In this document: positions 1-10,270 of the stretch, piece by piece
Layout: each line of letters opens with the position of its first letter
Position numbering within the stretch: the first letter of the stretch is position 1
NCBI GenBank assembly: GCA_037903355.1
Contig: JBAJFE010000060.1
Location: forward strand, 1,364,001 to 1,428,000
Reading direction: 5' to 3'
Length of the DNA stretch: 64,000 nt
From: Trichuris trichiura
Taxonomy: Eukaryota > Nematoda > Enoplea > Trichinellida > Trichuridae
The notes under the pieces: model-generated
The model's input: only the letters and a program-made list of their open reading frames with translations
What the model was told of the DNA's origin: nothing
The model's database searches: none
Translations under genes and position numbers: made by a program

Positions 1-799
1 TGCTGCAGATGCCATTGTTGTATGCAATCTAGGTCCAACAACTTTACATTCGGATAAACACTGTTGTCTCCAAACGTGATTTACAAGAGCATTCCTCCGT
101 TGCGAATTCGCGCGACTAAGGTATTAAATGTTTTTCTCATATATCATTTACACAGTTTGTGAGCGAGTTGTGAGTTTAGCAACAATTATTAAGAACTAGT
201 GAAAGGTGGGTTTATCTTAATTTGGAAGTTTCAATGGTAGACATTTGCCTAAATTGTACAAATTTCTGAGGACCCCGTTTACTCTAACATCTTGAGAAAA
301 TGCAAATGCTGAGAACGTGAGACGCTTTGATGCACGGGGTTTTCGAACTAAGCCTTGGCAGAACGGCATGCAGCATATTTCTGCCTACCGACAAGCCAAT
401 GCTGTGCATTGTAAAAAATTTCGTCCTGTGGTTTAGAAAACCGGCCTAACTGATCTTTTTAGCGACCTCCAAAACTGCCCAACTATTCGCTTCTAGCAGC
501 TGTGGCAGACAATGCAGTTACCGCTTGTAAGAGGAAAAAATGTTTCAAATTTCTGAAATAGTTTTCCAACCGCAAAGCAGACCGAAAACAATTTTCCAGT
601 AAAGTAGAAAGCGCCTAGAAAACAATGAATGTTTTCACTTTCCCATCTTTCTTCTGCGTGGACTTTTTTCTTAATTACTACCTGATGATCACTAAACTGG
701 TTACTGTATTAATGCAGCACTATTCGAGGCATTGTTTGCTTTGCGTCTGCAGAAGTTAAGGAGCTTTAGCTGCGCCTGTTTGTCTTTTCTCAGTATTAG
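1..799. other. Upstream non-coding stretch, no supported gene
   Basis: I found no ORF or exon chain that I can defend here. It lies upstream of the Myb C-terminal exons and may be intron or promoter of that gene. A possible acceptor near 798-799 would let the first recognised exon extend upstream to 800 as an internal exon. No Myb DNA-binding repeat with its spaced tryptophans was seen. Confidence 0.4.
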
Positions 800-856
800 A
801 CAACTTTGCCGTTGCGTATTGAAAACAGTTATCCGCATTATGTACTATGTTCAGGG

Positions 857-2370
857 ATGGAAGAGACGGACGAAGACCCATTGTCGTCGAACTGTCAAAC
901 GCAAGACGAAGGTGACGTAACCGAGACATCCCATGAGTATGACAGCGGTTATTTCTCACTACCAGCGTCGGTAAAGGCTTGTTCGAACCCACTGTGTGTG
1001 CAACCAGTGTTCGTAATTCGCATTTCTTCCAGGGCTCTTCGTACTCTTTGTCGCCGCTGTGTTCAAGCTCGGCTCTCCACTTTTCGCATGATAATGGAAC
1101 TTTACCAGAACGTTCGGCACTCCAGGAGGTTTTATCTCCCATGAAGTAATGGAATCTTTCATTATTCTTGCTATGCTTCTTGCTTAGTAGCGAACACAGT
1201 CGCTTTTCGTGTTGGCTCAATGGTCTGCCCGAACGGTATAACCGGTTACGTCCTTTCCAGTCGACATTCGGGGCATTGAATAGTACTAGTCTGCATGGGC
1301 TTTCGCAGGGTCAATTTTCCATTGGTTCCTCGGTGGCTGTTGCATCCGAGCTACAATCCTCTTCTTTTGCATCCTACGAAAGTGTAATGGTAGAAGGGGA
1401 GCAGGAGATCTATACGGAATGGTCCATGGAAGAAACAGTGCAATGTGATAGGGTACCGGGCACTCTAGTTCCAATGGATGTGAGCAGTGCGGACTATTTT
1501 TCGGAGGAAGTTCAAGCAGGCGACCAGCGCGTATCTCAGTTGACAACAATGGGTCAGTATCCTTGTAATGACAGCGTCATTGAATTCATTGACTTAGAAT
1601 GTACTCCAGTGGTAGAAATGGTTGGCGTACCCGAATTAACTACGCTGCAGCAAGAAGAGTCTGCCAATGCACAGGTATTGAATACAAGTTATGAACCCTT
1701 CATGATCATAAGTTCATTATTACGTTTTACCATCTCTAAGGCCAGCCAACCTTTGAGCGAAAGCACGATCGGACTTGAATTGTTTTCTGGCGAAATTCCT
1801 GGTAGTCCTGTAAATGAGACAGATGAACGCAGTGGTCCGGTAGAAAGGTACTGACGCTCTCATTAGGGACATGAGTTTGGCATTTTCCTTTCAAGCTTTC
1901 AAACTCCGAAAAAGAGTGGCGTTTTTCCGCAGGCGGGAATGGTACGTACGCCAACTCCAGTAAAACGGGCTTACGCAGCAGCTGAAAGGCGCTATGGCAA
2001 AATCGATAGGGAATTGCTTGTGATTGTACGTTTTTGTCTTTTGTTCAAAATTGTAAATTCCATACTGCAGCCTCCAACCGATGAAGACATCAGGGAACTT
2101 GTCAGCTCTTACGGGATTGCGCCGGCGGTAAGTAGTTGTAATTGATCCGTACTTCAATTCATTGCATTGTTCAATGCTTAGTCGTCTCGAAGAAAGTGCC
2201 TTTTTCCATACGTATGCAAAGGCCCAGAGGCTCTTTATCCGCCACCAGTTCCGTGTATAGAAAGCGAAGATTTGCCTGACGATTGGCTGGAAATTGCTAC
2301 TGGTGCAACGGCAATCAGTAAGCATATGTTTCGTCTGGCGGAGAACGTGTTGCGCAAAAGTCAAGGATAG
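857..2370 (+). CDS. Myb: Myb-family transcription factor, C-terminal part (spliced)
   Basis: Likely C-terminal regulatory half of an animal Myb (A/B-Myb or Drosophila Myb type), a nuclear cell-cycle transcription factor. Model: exons 857-970, 1309-1674, 1741-1847, 1896-2025, 2071-2127 and 2182-2370. Phases agree throughout and give 320 codons plus stop; four introns are 45-66 bp and the first is 338 bp. Recognition rests on exon 4, where TPTPVKRAYAAAERRYGK resembles the vertebrate TPFKNALAAQEKKYGP box, followed by DEDIRELV (compare EEDIREVL). The last exon has DDWLEIATGATAI then HMFRLAENVL, resembling the final W-x-x-x-x-x-G-K-T...ARRYL segment. The DNA-binding repeats are not in the window, so the gene probably continues to the left. 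The start at 857 is the first ATG of the first exon I can support and may be internal. The first intron is the least certain junction. Confidence 0.6.
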
Positions 2371-3680
2371 TTCCGTTGTTGTGCCTACTTAAGTTTGTTC
2401 GCAGAGCTTCCTTTTACAGGAATATGTTGCTGAATGCTTGATTTGTTGTTCGTTCATTTTTCGCCTCCGTAGTCGGGTTGTGCGTTTTTATCCGGAATAA
2501 GCAGTTTTCATGTGTTCATTGCGTTACGTAACTCCGTTTTGGCTTTTCCTTTTTCAACTGCTTGCGGCGTAGCTCCATATTCTGCTTGACATCAGCTAAT
2601 TACGCATGCGGTTTGGGAATGGTCTAATCGTGCATTTGTGAGCCACCGAGAACGATCGTCGTCTACCATCCCGTGGGAAACGACCATCTTGCGGCTATAG
2701 GTAGAGGCAATTTAGTTCCGTGTTAGCACGCATGATTTCGACTACCCGTAGCTAACAGTGCTAAGCGAAACTGTTTTTGAAAAAAAATTAACATATTCTT
2801 CTACCTTTTAGAATTGTTGCGTAAGAAAATCATCTTTCAGCGGTCGTCAAGTAAAATGCGCAATATTTACAGGTATCTTTTTTTGTACTGAAACACTTAT
2901 CACGTCGTATCCTTCTCTACGGTGCGCAGAAAAATCCTTTGCCACATGTCAAGCAAGACCTGATCGACGTTTTTTGAAATAACTTGAAAGCCAAATAAAC
3001 ATGTCAGTTTTCCTTTCAGTACCTTCTAACTTGACGGACTGCCATTTCTTTCTACGAAGAATAGCTTGGCAGTGGTAAGTTTGAATACAGGAAATGTTCT
3101 ATGCCTATTTGGCATAACCTAAACTTTGTTAGTGTTCGAACTTATTTGCAGCCCCTGCGAGCATTTCTGTTAAAGGTTTATGATCATTTCGGGTATCAGT
3201 GCATGTTAAGTACGTCCAACAACGTCCCGCAACTTTCAGCTCTTTAGCCTGATGTTCTTTTTGACTATTTTATTCTTTTTATGGAAGGTAAGCGATCTAG
3301 GTTCTTCCAAAAGTATTAGTAATCCTTAACTGTTTAGCCTGAGCACTCTGTAGCTGATTTGATCCTTTTTTAATGCCAAGGTAACTGTTTTATGATTAGT
3401 GTCCGTGTATGTTGAAGCAGTGATAGTAAGTCTGTGAAATGGTTTTGCAGAGTCAAGTTATCCCTCACCATTTCCCTACTACCAGCTGCACCTGTAGCGA
3501 ATGCGGTTTCGCCAAAGGTTACGTCAATGGAGCCTCATTGTGGATGACGAAAAGATGCTGACGTAAGCGCTTCGCTCTTGTTAGCGCGCATAGCGTAGTC
3601 GCTTCATCTCTGAAAAATATCAACAAAAAGTACGTAGAAATATTACGTGAAGTCTTATGCCACTTTGTGTACGAACAGAA
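2371..3680. other. Intergenic, nothing recognised
   Basis: AT-rich sequence between the Myb stop codon and the first Penelope terminal repeat. An AATAAA lies near 2994, but it is too far from the stop at 2370 to assign with confidence. No coding exon was supported on either strand. Confidence 0.5.
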
Positions 3681-3870
3681 GTTTTCATAATGAAATATCT
3701 TTAATACGGAGTGAGTCCCGTCTTCAGCGATCTTAAATTACGAATATGAATATATTATATATTAGACCGCTGAAGACGGGTCTCGGATGACCCGAAAGCT
3801 CCGGAGTTGAAGATTTTATCGCACGTTAAACGGGACTGTCTCCGTAATAAAGATATTTCATAATGAAAAC
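3681..3870 (+). repeat. Solo Penelope-like terminal repeat (snap-back)
   Basis: Inverted arms at about 3681-3720 and 3831-3870 begin and end with GTTTTCATAATGAAATATCT and its complement. They flank a hammerhead-like core at 3770-3797. The right arm runs into ATGAAAAC, which corresponds to the first codons of the intact element at 39653. This is therefore a pseudo-LTR on the plus strand with no ORF behind it. It lies next to PLE-1, which points the other way. Confidence 0.65.
3770..3797 (+). ncRNA. Hammerhead-ribozyme-like motif 1
   Basis: The order is CTGAAGA, then a hairpin CGGGTC...GACCCG, then AAAG. This follows the hammerhead layout CUGANGA, stem II, GAAA. The inverted arms around it could form stem I. 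Activity is not shown. Confidence 0.5.
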
Positions 3871-4034
3871 ATACTGTCCCGTACTAAGAGATCACATCTT
3901 CATGAATAGAAGTTTTGCTAGACTTGATTAAACTTATAAATCGATTACTTTATGCGTATTTCATTTTTTGGCTTCTTTTTGTACGGATTTTCTATGTCCC
4001 GTTGAAAAACTTTTATTAATAAACTGTCCGTAGC

Positions 4035-4063
4035 TTTCGGGTCCGAACTTGACCCGTCATCAG
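4035..4063 (-). ncRNA. Hammerhead-ribozyme-like motif 2 (PLE-1 tail)
   Basis: On the minus strand it reads CTGATGA, hairpin CGGGTC...GACCCG, AAAG. It lies about 140 bp downstream of the PLE-1 stop codon and in the same orientation. It has the canonical U at position 7 of the core. Confidence 0.55.
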
Positions 4064-4201
4064 CGGTCTAAGGATTGACTTATGAATAAAGTGCACTAGT
4101 AACGTGTAAGGTGTATAGCTGTTTAAAGGCTCGTGTTTTAAAGTGGGCCTTGTAGTTCTTTTCTCTTTGTCTGTCAGCAGTTCGAGCGGGTGTATCCAAT
4201 T

Positions 4202-5563
4202 TTAGTTGAGCGAGCAACAATTCGAGCGGGTTACAATATTCGTCCATATTTCATTTATTTCCGCTCCTTTATCTCGGTTGTAGGTTGTGTTGTTTCTAAT
4301 ATACAGAGCTTCCTTAATTTTTCCTAAGCGTGCATTCTTTTCATAACATAAAACTTTTGCGCCAAGGCTTAGATTGAAATGTGATGCGTGTTCCACAACA
4401 GCCGTGGCTAGTATTGCCTTCTCCATGGTGATCCTTGGGTCTGATATTGGTCTTCCACGTTGTCTTGTGTGGTTGTTGCCGTTGCTGAGAATGTTTTTAG
4501 CGTTGTTATAAGTGGTTATTTCCTTTATGTGTTCATTGAATCTGTGTTCGAGGGTGTTGCCCGTTTCCCCAATGTACACTCCTGAACAAGGACATTCAAT
4601 TGCGTAGACTAATCCTGTCCTTTTGTTTTCTAGGATTTTCGTTTTGTCCTTCCGGAGAATTGTCCTGAGGTTGAGGAAGTCTTTGAAAAAGACTCGGAAC
4701 CCTAACCGTTTTTCCAACTGGACAATCTTTTCTCCTAGTCCTGCCACATAGGGGATAACTAAGCGTATATCAGGCAAATTACTTAGTTGCCGTGATTCCT
4801 GGTTGCGCAGCTTTTGCTTGAATACTCGGTCAATAAAAGATTTCGGGTAGTCATTTTTGTAGAATGTCTTTCTAATGTAGTTGAATTCCGATCGGAGAAA
4901 TTCTGGATCACATAAATTGATTGCTCTGTTAATCATTCCCGAGAGGATTCCGCGCATTATTGAGCGTGGATGGTGCGATGAGAAATTAAGATATTGGTCA
5001 GTGTGTGTTGGTTTTCTGTAAACTCTGGTTTTTAGTCCTTGATTAGTGCGAATAATCAGTGTGTCAAGGAAGGGGAGGGTTCGGTTTGATTCTTTCTCCA
5101 TTGTAAAAACGATTTGATTGGGGCATACGCTGTTAAGAAATTCTAGAAACTGTTCTTCCTTTCCATTTTTGATAATTACGAAGATGTCATCTACGTATCT
5201 TTTGAATAGTCGTGGGGCTATTTGCCTATCTACCGTTTTCAACATTTGCCTTTCAAAACTCTCCATGAATATTTCGGCCAGGATAGGAGATAGTGGGTTG
5301 CCCATAGGGACACCGTTAGATTGTTTGTAGAACTTATTATCAAACATGAAGTAATTGCTTTCTTGCATACAGAATGATACCAACTTGACAATGTAGAAAG
5401 GATTTAACTTGGTTCTGGTGAACAAATTTGTGTCTGTATTGAGGAGATTGTATAGTGTATCGAGAGTTTTCGAAATCGGAATGCTAGGGAATAAATCTTT
5501 TACATCGTAGCTAACTAAGATTTCGTCCGGTTCTAGATGGTATTCTCGTATGCTTATGCGTAT
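4202..5563 (-). pseudogene. Penelope-like element PLE-1, 5'-truncated RT/GIY-YIG
   Basis: Reverse transcriptase joined to a GIY-YIG endonuclease, the architecture of Penelope-like retroelements. In order from the right: RT motif A SYDVKDLFPSIP; GVPMGNPLSPILAEIF; the YVDD box in RYVDDIFVIIKNGKE; LPFLDTLIIR; RKPTHTDQYLNFSSHHPRS; then GVYIGETGNTLEHRF, the endonuclease core; and the stop at 4202. The frame is open up to about 5563, but homology to the intact copy at 39653 stops just before motif A. At least the first half of the element is missing. The element lies in gene-free DNA between Myb and the Kunitz gene. It is the same family as PLE-2. It cannot be autonomous because its N-terminal half is absent. 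Confidence 0.9.
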
Positions 5564-5700
5564 TATCTTATAGTTTAATGTATTATTGATCTTTCCATGG
5601 CTTCGCGTTCCTTGTAACTGTATCTGTAAAAATCACAACACGCGACCTACCAGCAAATGGATAAGAGAAAACACGTACACAGCTTTTAGTACGCTCTACT

Positions 5701-5768
5701 TTCATCGTCAGCGTAAGATGGGGATTCACTTTGAGTGGACAGCTCCTCATCCTACGCTGACGATGAGA
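5701..5768. repeat. Short inverted repeat
   Basis: Arms TTCATCGTCAGCGTAAGATG (left) and the near-complement CATCCTACGCTGACGATGAG (right) are separated by about 25 bp. The stretch CTGACGATGAG in the right arm recalls the hammerhead CUGANGA box, but no closing hairpin with GAAA follows. I call it only an inverted repeat. Confidence 0.5.
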
Positions 5769-6310
5769 TTAAAGCGGCCCGAAGGCTAAGTACGTAAAGA
5801 TCAATAATGAAGACTGATCATCCTTTTACCAAACATCCTGTCTGTAAGATATTTTAATGTATTTGCTTTCTTGTAACTTTCTGCAGAGCAAAACGCGTAT
5901 TTAGCTTCGCTCTAATAGCTCAAGGCTTTCGGGATTAGTCAATTTCAAATCCCGAATTACCAAAATTAGCAGCTTCTGCCACTCGTATTGTTTATCGAAG
6001 CAGTTTTTTAAAAAGTTAGAATCTCCCCGGCATATACCTTATTTCTTCATTCACTTTTGAGATATTGTAGTCCGAAATATTTGCGGTTGTCGATTTTTTA
6101 TTAACGATGGTTTTAATGCGCGCTTTGTCGCAAGAAAAGGTGATACACCCCTTCAGAGGAAAATGAAAACGGGAAAAGTTTCTTTACCGTACAGTTGCAT
6201 TTGTTGTTGTCCCATTTTTGCGCCAAATCTGAACTTGCGCTAAGTTCAAACCAAGCGAGCTCGTTGACAATTGTTTATTGAATAAGCCTATTAGCTATAA
6301 GGTGAATAAG
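5769..6310. other. Intergenic, nothing recognised
   Basis: No supported exon, RNA or repeat. It separates the PLE-1 remnant from the 3' end of the Kunitz gene. Confidence 0.5.
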
Positions 6311-6316
6311 TTTATT
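6311..6316 (-). terminator. Poly(A) signal of the Kunitz gene
   Basis: On the minus strand AATAAA follows the TGA stop with no base between them. The 3' UTR would therefore be extremely short if this signal is used. It is the canonical hexamer. Confidence 0.5.
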
Positions 6317-7452
6317 TCAAATTCCATGCGAAAGCATCAAAAGCTGGCACGCTTCCACAAATTCAGGCGGACGACATACGTTGGTTGAGACGTCGAATCT
6401 GTACTCCACCGGACATGAATGGCTGGTGAAGATGCCGTCCAAGCATGAGAAATAGTGTCTTGAGCATTTTTTCTTTGGGTTTAGTATGTGAAATCCTTCG
6501 GGTAATGTCAAGCATATGACTAAAATAATTGTCCCGTAAGCTTCAGCTTGCTTAGAGATTCTAGGCTTTTCAGCTTAAAATGGTCTCATTTGTTTGAATA
6601 TATCTTAGCCCTGAGAGAATTTTACAAATTTGCCCTTGTTGTTGTTGTTTGAAGTTTTCACTCAGACACAGTGCTCACATGAGGCTTACCATCTTTGGGC
6701 GAAGAGTTCTGCAAGCATTCCAACTTGCTACGATAGCATAGTTCCGGTTTTAGATGGCATAGTTCGCAGTTTAGTTGGCATTTTCTTTTCTCTACATTGA
6801 AGAACCAAAGTCGAGGATAATAACTACATGGAAAGATTGGTAATGGCGATGGCTTGATTTCTACAAAACAACTCCATTAGTTGTTATTGTAGACCGCACG
6901 TAGGCAAAGTTGTGCTCACCTGACGGCGGATTTCGTTTGTAGCACTTAGCTTCGCACATTTCCTTGGTTAGGAAATTGTTTTCATTCCCCAAGCATCCTC
7001 CATAAATGAATTTTTCGCATTGATTCGTCCCGTTGTTGTAGTACCAACGAAGTAGAACATCTTTACACGGTCCCTGATCCATTGGCAAATGGCATGGCGT
7101 AACTGGTGGAATTTTCGGGATTGGCAATGGAAGAGGCAAAATGCCGTCCTCTCCGCTTCCCGAAAAAACGCATGTTGCCTCGCACTGCTCTTTGGTTAAA
7201 AAGTTGTTTTGGTTCCCTTCGCAACCACCGTAAACAAATTGTTCACACTGCTTCGTGCCGCTGTTATAATGCCATCGTATCAAAGTTTGATCGCACGAGC
7301 CCTGACTGACCGGTAAGTTGCAGATATTGCCTGGAACGTATTTCTAAGCTTTGTTGTGTAAACAACCAACCTATGAGGTGATCGAGTGCGTGCTATTAAA
7401 GTTAGTTCTTACTTAAAATAAATGAAATAGAGAGTGCCAACAGCGTAGCCAT
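6317..7452 (-). CDS. Secreted double-Kunitz protein with chitin-binding domain
   Basis: Four exons: 7452-7413, 7330-6920, 6791-6690 and 6519-6317. All junctions are GT-AG and in phase, giving 251 aa. Residues 1-14 are a signal peptide (MATLLALSISFIL). Kunitz 1 is at 17-67 and Kunitz 2 at 93-143, each with six cysteines, RWxY and YGGC; they are joined by a Pro-rich linker. Residues about 151-184 are Cys-rich and resemble nothing I know. Residues 187-242 have the six-Cys pattern of a peritrophin-A (CBM14) chitin-binding domain. Kunitz domains usually block serine proteases. Here P1 is Asp in domain 1 (GSC-D) and Lys in domain 2 (GPC-K), so only domain 2 looks like a trypsin-type inhibitor. A role at a chitinous surface such as eggshell or cuticle is inference. 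A 39-bp palindrome lies 35 bp upstream of the start codon. Confidence 0.88.
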
Positions 7453-7486
7453 AAAGATCCATCTGGTAATAATGGCCTATTTCCCC

Positions 7487-7567
7487 TTTCATAGTAGATC
7501 TTCAGATTTACGGGTTTGGCCTGTTTCCAACAGGCCAAACCCGTGAATCTGAAGATCTACTATGAAA
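7487..7567. repeat. Near-perfect 39-bp palindrome upstream of the Kunitz gene
   Basis: Arms 7487-7525 and 7529-7567 start with TTTCATAGTAGATCTTCAG and its complement, with one mismatch and a 3-bp spacer. One arm recurs at 62714-62752. It may be a minimal inverted-repeat mobile element or part of a retroelement terminal repeat. Confidence 0.85.
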
Positions 7568-7667
7568 CTATTCAAGCCTGTTAAAAGACATCCTGTCTTT
7601 CGAAATATTTCCCCTTTATGCAAATAGATTTCATTTTAGAAGTATGAATTTTTCGGATTTTTGACAG

Positions 7668-7669
<2 letters not shown>

Positions 7670-7732
<63 letters not shown>
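7670..7732. repeat. (ATT)n microsatellite
   Basis: About 20 uninterrupted ATT/TTA units lie in the otherwise gene-free stretch 7568-8434. I see no exon in that stretch. Confidence 0.97.
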
Positions 7733-8434
7733 CAAAAAGCATAAAGCATCTTAGGCTGATAAAGGATTACGTATGATCTTGTAAGGTTTCTTATTTTTAA
7801 TGCAAAGGCGGGAAAATGTTTTTTTCAACTCTGACACTTAAAGCCGTACCCAATGTCGGTCATTCTGAACTCATAGTTGTACAAGATAAATCACAATTTT
7901 TAAATTTTGAATGTAAGATGTCAGCTGCGCTTTTCTATTTTGAAAGTTACAAATCCTAAGAGGCGCGTTTACACGCAGTACAGCAATAGATGCTTTTTTT
8001 GCTCGTCCGCTTATAAAGGGCGGCTAGCCAACTTAAAAAAAGTTTTGCATTGTACGTTTTGTTTTAAGAAGTAAATAGCAGTGTACTATTACTAATTTGC
8101 ATATTCTCACCTTCCTCCGCGCCTTCATTACTGCGATCAGGAAACGAAAGGCGCCTTTGACCTTTCTAATAGCTATCGTCAGCAATGCTTAGTTAAATGT
8201 GTATCTTTTCGGCTATAGAGTTTTTATAATAAAATTTTTAAAATGAATTATCTCGCTTTTAGTACAAGTAATTTCAAGCGCTTATTGGAGCTTTCAGGAT
8301 GCACTGATGGCGAAACAAGTGAATTTTCGAAAGCTCCGACAATCGCTTGAAAAACAGTTTATTTCCTTAAACAGAGCTTTAGTACGAAAGATGTTTAATT
8401 TTGTTGTTAATAATTTAGTTCTCCTTCCGCCTTT

Positions 8435-8780
8435 ATGAGGGCTTATCAAGCGCTTACCATTTGCGTAGCATCGGCGGTAAAGATGGCAAGCGAAAAGCAA
8501 ATGCAGCACAGTTCTCCACATACTTTGTTCCGCGAAATGGCGAGCGCACCGAGTTGGGCGGTTTTGCTACAAGCTTATCTTATTTGCGCGTGATGATTTT
8601 GCATATCATCTTTAGCGGTGCACAGCAGAGCCGAAGGCAGCATTGACTTACGATTTCGCAAATTTCGTGCCACTATTCATAGCCGATGGTGAAGCGCCGA
8701 ACGATGAAGTTCCGTATGGTCCATTGGGATTGTTCCAGCAATATACTTCAGGAAGAACTTCGAAGCAAGCTACTGAGTAA
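8435..8780 (+). CDS. Possible small secreted peptide (two exons)
   Basis: Candidate of 68 aa: exon 8435-8476 encodes MRAYQALTICVASA, a short hydrophobic leader. It ends at GCG|GTAAAG. Exon 8616-8780 follows an acceptor ATCTTTAG and ends in TAA. The phases agree (phase 0). The mature part would start RCTAEPKAAL and contain LFIADGEAPNDEVPYGPLG. I do not recognise a family. It has one cysteine and no clear amidation or dibasic sites, so a neuropeptide is not supported. The evidence is only splice signals plus a leader-like start; composition-driven coincidence remains possible. Confidence 0.35.
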
Positions 8781-9472
8781 TGGTATTTTTTTTTAACGAT
8801 TGTCCATTTTAGGAATTGGAGGCAATCGTTCAGCCTATTGCGTCTGTAAATACAGAGTTGACTTGGCTGTTGTTTCTTGGCTTCTTTAAGCTGTCGTTAT
8901 GGCTTTATGCGCTCTCGCTTTCTTGCTAGCCATTTTTCGTTGAGGTCAACTTTGACTCGTGCTTACATATGCGCCTGGCTGGTGGCCATAGTCACGTGAG
9001 CGCTAGGTGAACTTCTGATAGAATCGTGAGCCCCAATTGAGGCCAACAGGACAGACGCTGGGCAAGGAACCCTACAGCGCTTTTAAGGTGCTGTTTTTCC
9101 CAAAGGTTGATTGTCTAAACGTGTAATATCGAATCCGCTATTAAGGTTAGCAATAGTATGACCTGTTTTATTAAAAGCTCCAAAACTTTTCTGAAGCTTT
9201 GAAATACCATATGGTCGTCCGCATGTTTGCACAGCTTAATTGCCAACATAATCCTCTGAATAGTTTGTTTGGCAGACTAAGGTTAGCTGAAAATGGACAA
9301 GGATAATCGATTCGGTAGTCACTCGTGACACCAAGCGAACCTTACAGTGAGCAAAGAGTTGTGAAATGAGGTGTAGACGACGAACCATCGATGGGAAACT
9401 GTGTCACTGTGTCATTACGCTAACAAATGACGGCTTTTGCCATGCCAGTGGTGCCCTGATTCAGCTGAGGTT
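8781..9472. other. Intergenic / 5' region of the Trunk-like gene
   Basis: No supported exon. A possible acceptor TTCAG at 9460-9464 sits just before the ATG at 9473, so a 5' untranslated exon may lie upstream, but I could not place its donor. Confidence 0.4.
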
Positions 9473-10270
9473 ATGTTCATCTTCCCACTACTGCTTGCTA
9501 TATTTCTGTCGTATAGCAGAACAAAGGGTATACCTCTTTGTCCGCCTACACCTAGAAAAGTTTTGCTCAAAGTGTTGGGAGAAGCTTACAATGAACGCTA
9601 CATGAGTTTCGATGTACCGTCTCAGTTAAGTTATGCGAATCCAAAGTTTGGAGTATTGGAGCACCAGTTGAGCGCGGCTAATCCTGAAGGGACGTCCAGT
9701 AGTTTGAATAGTGAACACACAAGCCGATTTCGTCTGCCTTTCCATGTTCAGCCGGATTATCGAAAGGTGAAGACTCCTAGCAGTTACAACGAAGCTGTTT
9801 TTGGGCTGCTTGGTACAGACGCGGCTAAGTTGAACATTTCGAGTAATAACAAAGCCGCACTTCATTTGATGCCCCACCCGGACTCGCCAGCGCTTCAGTA
9901 TGCTCAAGCAGGCGCGGAATTTGGCCTGGAAAGCTCCATAGATCTTCCGCAGCCATTAAAGCTGCCCTGGAGTTGCGAAGAGCGAGCTGAATGGATTGAT
10001 TTGGGTCCAAACTATTTTCCAAGATTTTTACGCAACATTTCCTGCCTTTCTTCTCATTGCTTCTACGGACACTATCGATGCAAGCCAAAGGCTTTTACGG
10101 TGTTCATTTTGCGCAAGGCTACACAGAACTGCCTTCGGACTAACTCAGCGAGGCTGAAGGAGCTGAATCTCCCGGTGGAATTGCTTCAGGACAGCAGCAG
10201 GGAAAGTTGGATCGAAATATGGCTATTTAACGAAGTTGCAATCAACTTTTCTTGTCAGTGCTTAGCTTAG
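9473..10270 (+). CDS. Trunk/Noggin-like secreted cystine-knot protein
   Basis: Single-exon ORF of 265 aa. The ATG at 9473 is chosen because it opens a clear signal peptide (MFIFPLLLAIFLSYS); the frame upstream is not leader-like. Residues about 20-167 are unrecognised and Ser/Pro-rich, like a pro-region. From Cys168 the C-terminus reads CEERAEWIDLGPNYFPRF, then NISCLSSHCFYGHYRCKP, FTVFILRKATQNC and INFSCQCLA. The W-x-D-L-G-x-x-x-F-P-R signature, spaced cysteines and terminal CxC are those of the Noggin/Trunk cystine-knot family; the GHYRCKPKAFTV stretch is closer to arthropod Trunk, the Torso-receptor ligand, than to Noggin. In the family these are extracellular ligands or antagonists in early development. 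The target receptor here is unknown. Eight cysteines follow the signal peptide. No dibasic cleavage site stands out directly before the knot. Confidence 0.7.
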   Translation: MFIFPLLLAIFLSYSRTKGIPLCPPTPRKVLLKVLGEAYNERYMSFDVPSQLSYANPKFGVLEHQLSAANPEGTSSSLNSEHTSRFRLPFHVQPDYRKVKTPSSYNEAVFGLLGTDAAKLNISSNNKAALHLMPHPDSPALQYAQAGAEFGLESSIDLPQPLKLPWSCEERAEWIDLGPNYFPRFLRNISCLSSHCFYGHYRCKPKAFTVFILRKATQNCLRTNSARLKELNLPVELLQDSSRESWIEIWLFNEVAINFSCQCLA

